Below, piece after piece: positions 32,744 to 41,800 of a stretch of DNA of 64,000 nucleotides; position 1 is the stretch's first letter; each line of letters begins with the position of its first letter. Source of the DNA: Xylanimonas cellulosilytica (GTDB lineage: Bacteria > Actinomycetota > Actinomycetes > Actinomycetales > Actinomycetaceae). Under the pieces are notes generated by a model. The model did no database searches and was not told the DNA's origin. It saw only the letters and a program-made list of their open reading frames with translations. A program made the translations under genes and the position numbers. The stretch is from assembly GCA_001072465.1 (NCBI GenBank), contig JVKM01000021.1:1-64000 (forward strand), given 5' to 3'.

Positions 32744-34327
32744 TCAGGCGGCGGGCAATGTCACGTCGATGACGGTGCCCTTCTCAGAGTCGACCAGCCG
32801 CACGGACCCGCCCATCGCGCGGGCGAGCGACTCGACGATCGACATTCCCAGGCCCGAGGAGCCGCGGCCGTCGCGCGTGCGCGAGGAGTCGCCGCGCACA
32901 AAACGGTCGAACACGCGGTCGCGGATCTCGGCCGGGATGCCGGGGCCGTCGTCCGCGACGCGCAGGGTCAACATCGACGAGGCCGGGGCGCCCTTCACTG
33001 GTTCCGCCCCCTGGGGCGCGCGGCTCAGCGAGACGGTCACGCGTGTGCCAGCGGGCGTGTGCACGCGAGCGTTCGCGAGCAGGTTCGTGAGGATCTGGCG
33101 CAGTGCAGCCTCATCGCCGAGGACTTGCACGTCGGCTGCCTCGCCGAGCTCCCACGCATGGTCAGGGGCGACCACGTGGGCGTCTGACAGAGCGTCCAGT
33201 ATCAGCGGGATAACGTCGACATTCTCGCGTTTGAGGGCGCGGTCTCCGTCCAGGCGCGCCAGCGTCAACATCTCCTCCACGAGGGACGCCATCCGCGCCC
33301 CCTCCGAGGAAATGCGCTCGAGCGCCTGGGTCCGGGAGGCCTCGTCAATGTCGCGGCGCGCCAGCTGCGCGTACCCCTGAACGGAGGCCAGCGGCGTGCG
33401 CAGTTCGTGCGAGGCGTCGGCGACGAACTGGCGAAGCTTCGCCTCGCTGCGGGCGCGGCGCTCCATGCCGTCTTCGACCGCGTCGATCATCGAGTTCAGG
33501 GCCCCCGCGACGTCCGCGACCTCAACGGGGCCGGAGGTAGCCTCCTCGCCGACGCGGGTCAGCTCCTCGGCGTCGTCGGCCAAGTCGCGTCTCGCGATGT
33601 CAGCGGCTGCCGCACGAACCACGCCGAGCGGGCGCAGCTCGCGGCGCACCCACGCGCGGCCGGCGAAGCCCGCCGCGATAGCGACGACGAGGGACAAACC
33701 AACCTCGACCACCACAAGCATCAGGACCACATCATCGACGCTGTCCATCTGCACGCCGACGAGAACGGTCTTGTCATCGACGACCTGGGAAGTCACTCGG
33801 AACGTGCCCAACTCTTTGAGGTGCACGGTGTGCGGCGCACCATCGGTGGGCACATGCGCCAGGATCTCCAACGCGGGCTCATTCAGGTAGGTCACCGAGA
33901 AGTTCGAGACGACCGCGCCTGCCGCCTGCCCGTCCTCGCTCACGTACTGGAGAGTGCCCTCGGCGATGCCGGAACCGCCAAACCCGGGCCCCGTGGGACC
34001 GCCGGGGACAACAGGTCCACCGGGCACAATCGGCCCACCGGGACGAGGCGCACGCCCACCCGACTGCGGGGTCGTTCGGGCACCAGCATCGTCAGAATCG
34101 TCGTCGTCGGAATCATCGTCCACATCCACCTCATCGTCCGGCGCGTCCTCGACATCCAGATGCTCACCCGCGCGCTGGGAGAGGCGATGCAGCTCGGAGT
34201 CCATGTTGCCGAGCATCCAGGAGCGCATCACCAGGGTGGACGCGGCGACCATGACGATAAGCGCGAGGGCGACGCACGCGGCCAGCGCTCGCGACAGGCG
34301 CCCGGCGAGGGAACGCCGCCGCGTCAC
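32744..34327 (-). CDS. sensor histidine kinase (OmpR-group, TcrY/MprB-like)
   Basis: A 527-residue membrane kinase. Span one is about residues 15-34 and span two about 205-225. Between them is an extracytoplasmic sensor containing an Asp-rich run (EVDVDDDSDDDDSDD) and Gly-Pro repeats (GGPIVPGGPVVPGGPTGPG). A HAMP domain follows, then HisKA with the phospho-acceptor in DASHELRTPLASVQGYA (near residue 315), then HATPase with N-box LTNLLANARVHT and G-boxes DDGPGIP and GSSGLGMSI. A copy of the dispersed repeat encodes the GAPASS loop in the ATPase domain. Its ATG overlaps the regulator stop, so the two are coupled. The signal is unknown; the acidic loop could bind divalent cations. Confidence 0.93.
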   Translation of the reverse strand: MTRRRSLAGRLSRALAACVALALIVMVAASTLVMRSWMLGNMDSELHRLSQRAGEHLDVEDAPDDEVDVDDDSDDDDSDDAGARTTPQSGGRAPRPGGPIVPGGPVVPGGPTGPGFGGSGIAEGTLQYVSEDGQAAGAVVSNFSVTYLNEPALEILAHVPTDGAPHTVHLKELGTFRVTSQVVDDKTVLVGVQMDSVDDVVLMLVVVEVGLSLVVAIAAGFAGRAWVRRELRPLGVVRAAAADIARRDLADDAEELTRVGEEATSGPVEVADVAGALNSMIDAVEDGMERRARSEAKLRQFVADASHELRTPLASVQGYAQLARRDIDEASRTQALERISSEGARMASLVEEMLTLARLDGDRALKRENVDVIPLILDALSDAHVVAPDHAWELGEAADVQVLGDEAALRQILTNLLANARVHTPAGTRVTVSLSRAPQGAEPVKGAPASSMLTLRVADDGPGIPAEIRDRVFDRFVRGDSSRTRDGRGSSGLGMSIVESLARAMGGSVRLVDSEKGTVIDVTLPAA

Positions 34328-35034
34328 TGGGGCTCCCGCATGATGTAGCCGGCGCCGCGCACCGTGCGAATAAGGGCCGGTCGATCCGCGTCGATCTTCT
34401 TACGAAGGTACGAAATGTACAGCTCGACGACGTTCACCTGTCCACCGAAGTCGTAGCTCCACACGGCGTCCAGAATCTTCTGCTTGGACAGCACGATTCC
34501 AACGTTTTCCATGAGATACCGGAGCAATTCGAACTCAGTGTTCGTTAACGTGATTTCTTCCCCACCACGGCGCACATCGTGCGAGTCCACATCGAGGGTC
34601 AGATCGGCGACCTGCAGGACCGTCGACGCCGCCTGCTGGGTGCGCCCTGCACGGCGCAGCAGCGCCTCCACGCGGGCCGCCACCTCGTCCAGGTCGAAGG
34701 GCTTCGTCACGTAGTCGTCCGCGCCCGCGCGCAAGCCCTGCACGCGATCCGCGACCGCGTCGCGGGCGGTGAGGAAAAGGACCGGCAGCTCCGGATCGCG
34801 AGCGCGCAGGCGCTCCAGCGTCTCCAGGCCATCCATGCGCGGCATCTGCACGTCGAGGATCACGACGTCCGGGTGGAAGCTCGACGCCTTCGCCAGGGCG
34901 TCCAGGCCGTCCTTCGCCGTGGCCGTCTCCCAGCCCTCGTGGCGCAGCGCCTGGGAGAGCAGGTCCGCCAGCATCGCCTCGTCGTCAACAACCAGCACTC
35001 GGGGCGCGCCTGAGCTCGCCTGGGTCGCCATCAT
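34324..35034 (-). CDS. OmpR/PhoB-family response regulator
   Basis: A 236-residue regulator with a receiver domain (VLVVDDEAMLADLL; phospho-acceptor in DVVILDVQMPRMDG near residue 60; switch residues FLTARDA and DDYVTKPFDLDE) and a winged-helix DNA-binding domain (LTNTEFELLRYLMENVGIVL; VVELYISYLRKKID; IRTVRGAGYIM). It starts with two ATGs in tandem (35034 or 35031). It is the first gene of a two-gene operon with the sensor kinase. Targets are not evident from this window. Confidence 0.95.
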   Translation of the reverse strand: MMATQASSGAPRVLVVDDEAMLADLLSQALRHEGWETATAKDGLDALAKASSFHPDVVILDVQMPRMDGLETLERLRARDPELPVLFLTARDAVADRVQGLRAGADDYVTKPFDLDEVAARVEALLRRAGRTQQAASTVLQVADLTLDVDSHDVRRGGEEITLTNTEFELLRYLMENVGIVLSKQKILDAVWSYDFGGQVNVVELYISYLRKKIDADRPALIRTVRGAGYIMREPQ

Positions 35035-35126
35035 GGCCTCCTCGTCTGTCGCAGCGTGGTCCCTACGATTGTGTCACACGTGCGTCACCGACAGCGCGAG
35101 GCAACCACGGCCTCGTCGATAAGAAC

Positions 35127-35720
35127 CTAGAGGCGGCGGCGCCCCTCGAGCGCGCGGCCCAGCGTCACCGAGTCCGCGTACTCCAGGTCGCCGCCCATGG
35201 GCAGCCCCATCGCCAGGCGCGAGGTCTCGACGCCCATCGTGGAGAGCATGCGCGCGAGGTAGGCGGCCGTCGCCTCGCCTTCGACGTTCGGGTTGGTCGC
35301 CAGGATGACCTCGACGACGGTGCCGTCCGCGAGGCGGCTCATGAGCGAGGCGATGTTCAGCTGGTCGGGCCCCACCCCGTGAATCGGGTCGATGACGCCG
35401 CCGAGGACGTGGTAGCGGCCGCGGAACACGCGCGCACCCTCAATCGCCTGGATGTCTTTGGGCTCCTGGACGACGCAAATCGCGCTGGGGTCGCGGCGCA
35501 CGTCGCGGCAGATGGAACACTCGTCCTCTTCCGTGAGGTTGCCGCAGATGTCGCAGTGGCGCACGCGCCCGCGCACCGCGTTGATCGCGTCGACGAGGCG
35601 CGCGACGTCCTCGGGCTCCGCGTCCAGGACGTGCATGGCCATGCGCTGCGCGGACTTCGGGCCGATGCCCGGCAGCTGCCCGAACTGGTCGATGAGGTCG
35701 GCCAGGGCGCCGTCGTACAT
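35127..35720 (-). CDS. recR: recombination mediator RecR
   Basis: Works with RecF and RecO to load RecA on gapped DNA. The 197-residue protein has the helix-hairpin-helix [20 protein letters not shown], the zinc motif [18 protein letters not shown] (four Cys), the Toprim motifs ([32 protein letters not shown]) and the C-terminal [20 protein letters not shown]. Its start lies one base after the dnaX stop, the classical dnaX-recR arrangement. A single REP-like arm (35105-35120) follows its stop. Confidence 0.96.
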   Translation of the reverse strand: MYDGALADLIDQFGQLPGIGPKSAQRMAMHVLDAEPEDVARLVDAINAVRGRVRHCDICGNLTEEDECSICRDVRRDPSAICVVQEPKDIQAIEGARVFRGRYHVLGGVIDPIHGVGPDQLNIASLMSRLADGTVVEVILATNPNVEGEATAAYLARMLSTMGVETSRLAMGLPMGGDLEYADSVTLGRALEGRRRL

Positions 35721-35721
35721 G

Positions 35722-38652
35722 TCAGTATCCTCCCTCGGTCATCTTTTCTTCGATGACGCGTCCGCCGAGGATCTCCAGGACCGCTGCCAGGCCGATCGTC
35801 TGCGAGTTTTCGATATTTTCGTCGTCGATGCTGGCGCTATCGTCGTCGGCCGCGTGGGTGCGGGTCGAGACGGTGGCGGCCTCGCGCTGGGCCTTCTCGC
35901 GCAGGGCGGCCTCGGCGGCGGCGCGTCCGGTCAGCGGCCCACCGGGCGCAGCGGTGGCGTCGCGCTGGGGTTCCGGGGCGCCGAATCCGGGCGCAGGAGC
36001 CGACGTGGGCTCGGGGGCTGCAGCCAGCCAGGCGGGGGCCTGCGCGGGGGCACTCGGCGCCGCACTGATCGGGGTCACGTCGGCGGGCGCGGCGGACTCG
36101 GGCGGGGTCCACGAGTCGGCGCCGTCGTCGAAGTTCACGGACGCACCCCCGGAGATGACGACCGGGTCTCCCCACCCCGTCGGGGTCGACGGCGTGTGCG
36201 CGGCGGGCTCGATGGGTGCGTCGTCGAAGACGGGGGACGAGGCCGAGGCCGCCTCGGGCTGCGCGGGTGCGTCCGCCGGCGCGTCGGCGGGCTCCGGGTC
36301 GCCCGGGTAGCGGAAGACCGTGAAGGAACGCTTGCGCGGGGCCGCGTCGCCGTTCGGGGACGAGGCCTGGGCGGCCTCGGGCGTATCGGCGGGAGCTTGG
36401 GCGAGGGCACGGGCGGCACGCTCGGGTAGGGCGGGGCGCTCGGCGGGCTGCGGGTCTGGGGCCTGCACGATCGGTGCCGGTGCGGGCGCGACGGGTTCAT
36501 TGCGTCGGATCGGCGTCACCGTCGCGGGCTCGGGCCAGGCGGATTCCACCAGCTCCGGCTCGGGAGCGGGTTCGGGGGCGCGAGCGGTTTCGGGCCAACC
36601 GGTGTCAACGGGTTCGGGCGCGGGCTGCAGCACGGGTTCCGGTGCGCGCACGGGCTCCGGCCAACCGCTGTCAGCCGGCTCGGGGTCGCCCTGGGGTGCC
36701 GCCTGCGCGGCGGCCTCATCAAAAGGGGGCGGCTCCGAAACCCAGCCTCCGGGCTGAGAGTGTTGCGCGGCAGGGCCAGGGTGTGAGGCCTGCGCCGACG
36801 GGCCGGTCGTTGCGGGTCCGCCCGAGGCCTGCCCGACCTGCGCGGACACGCTCACGGTCAGGCCGGTGACCTCGTTGATGGCCTTTTCGACGTCGGCCGC
36901 GCGGGGGCCGCGCGAGAAGGCGTTGACCATGGCCTCGACAGGGAAGAGGAGGACCACGCGGGAGCCGTCGACGGCGCCCAGCTGGGCGTTGCCGCCGACC
37001 ATCGACCACGTGACGCGGCTGATGGAGGACAGGCGCTCAACGACCTCGTTCCAGCGACCACGCAGCATGTCGGCGTCGCGACCCGAAGCCGGGGCTTCTG
37101 CGCGGGCGGGTGCCTCCGACCGCTGCGGCGCTCCGGATTCGCGGCTCTGCTGCGGAGGGGCGGCGGGGCGCTGCTCAGCCTGCGCGGGCGCGGCCTCGCG
37201 GGCGGATGCCGTTTCGTGGGCGGCCTCGCGGTGCGGAGCCTCCTGTCGCGCGGCCTCTGCCAGAGCGGAGCTCGGCTCCGGGGCCACAGGCTTCTGAGTG
37301 GACCAGTCGGGGCCGCTCCCCCACGCGGGCCCGCCCTGCGGGGCAGGCGCCGCAGACGACGCCGGTGCCTGAGGAGCGGGGGCCGAGGCCTCGGCGCGCT
37401 CCTGCTTCTTGCGGGCCAGGGCCTCGCGAGCCTCGCGGGCGCCGAAACGGCCCGAGGACGCCTCGGACGAGGCGGAGGACGCCTCGCGCGGCGCTCCCCC
37501 ACCGGTCATTCCGACCGTGCCCTGAACCGGGGCCTGGGCGGGCGCTGCGGCCGGGGCGGGCACGAGGATGCGCCCAACGAGCAGCTCGAGCTGTAGGCGG
37601 GGCGAGGTCGCGCCCGTCATGGCTCGCAGGGCCTCGTCGGTCAGGTCGGCGGCGCGGGACAGTCCGCGCGGCCCCCAGTTCTGCGCCTGGCGCTGCATGC
37701 GCTCGAACTGGTCGTGCGGGGTATCCGCCAGGACGTCGCGCGCGCCGTCGCCGGCGACCGCGATGATGAGGAGGTCGCGCAGTCGTTGGAGGAGGTCCTC
37801 GACGAAGCGTCGGGGGTCGTGGCCGGACTCGACCATGCGTTCGACGACGCGGAAGGCCGCTGCGCCGTCGCCGCCCGCGAGGGCGTCGACGGATTCATCT
37901 AGCAGTGCGGAGTCCGTGTAGCCGAGCAGTGCTACGGCCGTCTGGTAGGTGACCTGGCCATCGATCGCACCGGCCATCAGCTGGTCGAGCACCGACAGGG
38001 TGTCGCGCACCGAGCCGCCGCCCGCGCGCATGACGAGGGTCAGGACGCCCTCACCCACGCGGACGTGTTCCTCGGAGCACAGGCCCGTCAGGTAGGGGCC
38101 GAGAACGTCAGGGGGCACGAGCCGGAACGGGTAGTGGTGGGTGCGCGAACGGATCGTGCCGATGACGCGCTCGGGTTCCGTCGTCGCAAAGACGAACTTG
38201 ACGTGCTCCGGCGGCTCCTCGACAAGCTTGAGCAGCGCGTTGAAGCCCTGGTTCGTGACCATGTGGGCCTCGTCGATGATGAAGATCTTGTAGCGGTCGC
38301 GCACCGGCGCGAAGGTGGCGCGCTCGCGCAGGTCGCGGGCATCGTCGACGCCGCCGTGCGAGGCCGCGTCAATCTCGACGACGTCGAGCGAGCCGGGGCC
38401 GCCGGTGGCCAGCTCGCGGCAGGATTCGCACTGGCCGCACGGGGTGTCCGTGGGGCCCTGCGCGCAGTTCAAGCAGCGCGCGAGGATGCGCGCCGAGGTG
38501 GTCTTGCCGCATCCGCGCGGCCCGGAGAACAGGTACGCGTGCGTCACGCGATTCGCGCGCAGCGCCGCCTTGAGCGGCTCCGTCACGTGTTCCTGGCCGA
38601 TCACCTGGTCAAAGGTGTCGGGGCGATACCGGCGATACAGAGCTGTGGTCAC
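35722..38652 (-). CDS. dnaX: DNA polymerase III subunit gamma/tau
   Basis: Clamp-loader ATPase. The 976-residue protein starts [20 protein letters not shown] (GTG). Walker A is [14 protein letters not shown], the zinc knuckle is CLNCAQG...CGQCESC, Walker B is [12 protein letters not shown], and sensor 1 is FATTEPERV. Residues beyond ~370 are a very long Ala/Pro/Glu-rich tail, about 600 residues, interrupted by a folded segment at ~520-610 ([20 protein letters not shown]). The tail contains three copies of a GWPEP-type repeat ([34 protein letters not shown]). The GGAGG box sits almost directly against the GTG, an odd spacing, but no other start fits the conserved N-terminus. Confidence 0.95.
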   Translation of the reverse strand: MTTALYRRYRPDTFDQVIGQEHVTEPLKAALRANRVTHAYLFSGPRGCGKTTSARILARCLNCAQGPTDTPCGQCESCRELATGGPGSLDVVEIDAASHGGVDDARDLRERATFAPVRDRYKIFIIDEAHMVTNQGFNALLKLVEEPPEHVKFVFATTEPERVIGTIRSRTHHYPFRLVPPDVLGPYLTGLCSEEHVRVGEGVLTLVMRAGGGSVRDTLSVLDQLMAGAIDGQVTYQTAVALLGYTDSALLDESVDALAGGDGAAAFRVVERMVESGHDPRRFVEDLLQRLRDLLIIAVAGDGARDVLADTPHDQFERMQRQAQNWGPRGLSRAADLTDEALRAMTGATSPRLQLELLVGRILVPAPAAAPAQAPVQGTVGMTGGGAPREASSASSEASSGRFGAREAREALARKKQERAEASAPAPQAPASSAAPAPQGGPAWGSGPDWSTQKPVAPEPSSALAEAARQEAPHREAAHETASAREAAPAQAEQRPAAPPQQSRESGAPQRSEAPARAEAPASGRDADMLRGRWNEVVERLSSISRVTWSMVGGNAQLGAVDGSRVVLLFPVEAMVNAFSRGPRAADVEKAINEVTGLTVSVSAQVGQASGGPATTGPSAQASHPGPAAQHSQPGGWVSEPPPFDEAAAQAAPQGDPEPADSGWPEPVRAPEPVLQPAPEPVDTGWPETARAPEPAPEPELVESAWPEPATVTPIRRNEPVAPAPAPIVQAPDPQPAERPALPERAARALAQAPADTPEAAQASSPNGDAAPRKRSFTVFRYPGDPEPADAPADAPAQPEAASASSPVFDDAPIEPAAHTPSTPTGWGDPVVISGGASVNFDDGADSWTPPESAAPADVTPISAAPSAPAQAPAWLAAAPEPTSAPAPGFGAPEPQRDATAAPGGPLTGRAAAEAALREKAQREAATVSTRTHAADDDSASIDDENIENSQTIGLAAVLEILGGRVIEEKMTEGGY

Positions 38653-38865
38653 CCTCCAAGCCTAGTTGCTCCCACCCTCATCTGCGTCCCGCGCCGCGCG
38701 TTCCACACGCTCTGGGGATCCTTTGTCATTGACGAGGCCGGGGCGGGGTCGTGGGGTCAGGGCGGGGTGGGTATGCGGGAGGGGGCGCGGGACCTGTGTT
38801 GGTCTCGCGCCCCCTCACCTAGGTGGGCTCACCCCGTGTGGGTGGGGTGTGCGCCCGCGTTGGGG
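38653..38865. other. gap between dnaX and the first giant surface protein gene
   Basis: Contains one REP-like arm GACGAGGCCGGGGC (38731-38744) and the terminator of the surface-protein gene. I looked for an SRP RNA, sometimes found beside dnaX, and saw none. Confidence 0.5.
38780..38815 (-). terminator. terminator of surface protein gene A
   Basis: Arms AGGGGGCGCGGGACC and GGTCTCGCGCCCCCT enclose TGTGTT with one wobble pair. The same stem recurs after the paralogue at 45081-45121. Confidence 0.75.
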
Positions 38866-41800
38866 TTAGGCCTCCTCACGGTCACGGCGGCGCTTACCCG
38901 CCAGAGCCGCGAAGCCAGCGATAGCAGCCATGGCCGCCATGCCACCGAGCACGGAGGCGTCCGAGCCGGTACGGGCCAGGACCTTTGCCACCGTGGTGGA
39001 CGGCGTCGGGGTCGGGGTCGGAGCCGGAGGCACCGTGAGCGGGAAGTCCACATCCAGGTTCTCCTCACCTTCACCAACCGTCACCGTCATCGAGGTCGTC
39101 GCAGCGTGATAGCCGGCGGGAACCTCGATGTCGACCGTGTAGGTACCGGGGATCAGGCCAGTGAAACGGTAGCGACCATCAGAATCGGTGGTGGTGCGAG
39201 CCAGCTCCACGCCGTTGCCGTCCTTGAGGATCACGGTCACGTTCGGCGCACCGGGCTCGCCGTTATCCGCACCGTTACCGTCCTCGTCGTACCACACGCG
39301 GTCACCGATCGTGGCGGGGGCAAGCAGACCGAAGTCCACGCCCTGCACCGACGCATTCGTAATCGTCACCGACGCCTGAGTCTCCCCCCGGCCCGTGTAG
39401 GCCTGGGTCGGAATCAGACCAGCCAGATCACCCTTGTCGGGATCCACGATCACCACACGGTACGAGGCGGGAGCCAGACCCACAAACTGGTAAGCACCCT
39501 TCTCATCCGTCGTTGTCGTCATCGGGTTACCCTCAGCGTCGAGCACCGGGGTGCCGTCCTCGTTCAGCAGAGCGACCGTCACGCCCTTGAAGCGCTGCTC
39601 AGAATCACTCTTGGAGTACGACGCATCCGAATCACGATAGATCGTGCCACCCAGGTTGAAACCACCCTTGAACGACGCCGACGACTCATTATTCGTCGGA
39701 TCATCACCCGGCTGATCCTGGTGCGTAATCCTGGCAACGTTGGTGACCAGCTTGCCCGCGCCCTCACCGGTGATCTCAACCGTGATCGCGATCTTCTTCG
39801 CCTCACCCTTGGCCAGAGTCAGGCCAGACAGATCCCACACACCAGTGGCCGCATCATACGAACCATCACCCTGCGCGGACACGAAGGAAACACCAGCGGG
39901 CAGCTGATCCACAGCAGTAACGCCCGTCGCCGAGCCAGGACCGTTATTGGTCAGCGTCAGCGTGTACGTCACCTTCGCGCCCGGAATGAACTCGAAAGAC
40001 TCCTGAGCAGCCTCATCCGGATCGGTGATCTCCTTGAGAATCGCAGTATCAGCCGAGATGCCAAAACCCCAGTCCTGATCCAGGTTCGAGTTGTTCTCAC
40101 CCGTCAGCGTCAGGTTAGCCGTCAGCTTGAACGCATCCGCCAGCTTGGCAGCATCCTTCTTCACATCCTCAGACACCACAGACTTCGCATCCACATCACC
40201 CGAAGGCGAATGCGTCAACACATCAAGCAGCGGCTCAGCCTTCAGCAGAGTCTCGGGATCAACCGAGACCTTGTACTCGCCCGGCAGCAGGTTCTCGAAC
40301 TTGTACTTACCCTCAGCATCCGTGGTGGTCTCGTACGTGCGAGTGATACCACCCGGACCCGTCCAGGTCAGCGTCACCTTCACACCGGGCAGCACCTTGT
40401 CTCCTGCATCGGGGACATTGCCACCATTCTGATTCACATCAACAAACAGCTGATCACCAATCACACCAGTACCAACCAGACCGTAATCCACGGTCATGTC
40501 TTCCTGGCCCTGGGCAAGGCTCACTGCAGCCTCGGTGCCATTAGAGTCGGCACCGCGATCATCGCCGGCCTGCGACACAGTCGCCTCGTAACCCACAGGG
40601 TTGGTGAAGGTGATCTTGTAATCACCGGGCAGCAGGTTTGCAAACACGTACTTACCAGCGGCATCCGTACTCACAGCCGCGACCGGATTACCGTCCAGGT
40701 CAACGACGGGGTTGCCGGACGCATCCACGATGGTTGCGGTGATGCCGGGCAGAGCCGGCTCGTCGGTGTCCTGGATGCCGTCCTTGTTCGCGTCGAACCA
40801 GACGTAGTCGCCAACAGACGCAGGCTTGACGAAACCGAAGTCGACCTTCGTCACGTTGGGCGCGGCGGCCGTCAGCTCGATCGCGGTCGGCGTCACGAGC
40901 TTGCCCTGGCCGACCTGGGTACGGTCCGTGGAGGAGCCGTAGCCGTAGGTCTGCTTGTAGTCGGCCAGCTTCACGTCGGTTCCATCGACCTTCGCGTCAC
41001 CGGGAACGACCTCGACCTTGTAGGAGCCGAGCGGCAGGCGGTTGAACAGGTAGTTCCCGTCGGCGTCGGTCTTCGTGGTGATGTCGGCGCCGGAGTCGTC
41101 CTTCAGGGGGTTGCCGTCCGCGTCGAGCAGACGCAGCGTCACACCCTCGAAGGGCTTGTCGTCGCCAGTGCCGAAGGTCCACGAGGCGTCGGCATCGTTG
41201 AAGATGGTGCCTGCGATCGTGCCGCCGACCGTGAAGGTCGCGCTCGAGGTGTTGTTCTTCTTGTTGGAGTCGATCTGGTCGTACTCGCCCAGGGTCGCGG
41301 TGTTCGTGATGGTCGCTCCCTCGGTTGCGGGCTTGACCTTCACGAGGACATACAGCGTTTCGGTGCCACCGACGTTGAGGTTGGTGTCGAGAATGCCGGA
41401 CTCCATCGCGGTCCAGGTGCCGGCCGCCGCATCGTAGTTGGCGGTCGCATACACGGGGCCCGTGCAGGGGCTCGTCGCACCGTCCTGGCAGATGCGCGTC
41501 TCGGCGGAGACGTACTCGACGCCTGCGGGCAGCTTGTCAGCGATGTTCATACCCGAGGCAACGGCCGGACCGTGGTTCTTCAGGTTGACCTTGTAGAGCA
41601 CGTGGTCGCCCGGCATGATCGCCTCGGTCGACTCGATGGTTTCGGGCAGGCCGTTCGCGTCGCGCACGACCTCGTCACCGTTCATCTTGACGCGAGCCAC
41701 GGTCTTGTTGACCTCGACGTCGGTCGAGACATTGATGCCGACCTTGGGGGCCTCGTTGGGCAGGAGGTAGGACACCTTGCCGTTCTCGGTGACGCCACCC

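Noticed and set aside
38266..38282. GGCCTCGTCGATGATG within dnaX as another REP-like copy
   Set aside because: It encodes the invariant IIDEAH Walker B motif of DnaX, so the match is explained by protein conservation.
38653..38780. SRP RNA (ffs) beside dnaX
   Set aside because: No GGAA-type conserved tip or suitable long hairpin was found; only a REP-like arm and a terminator are visible.
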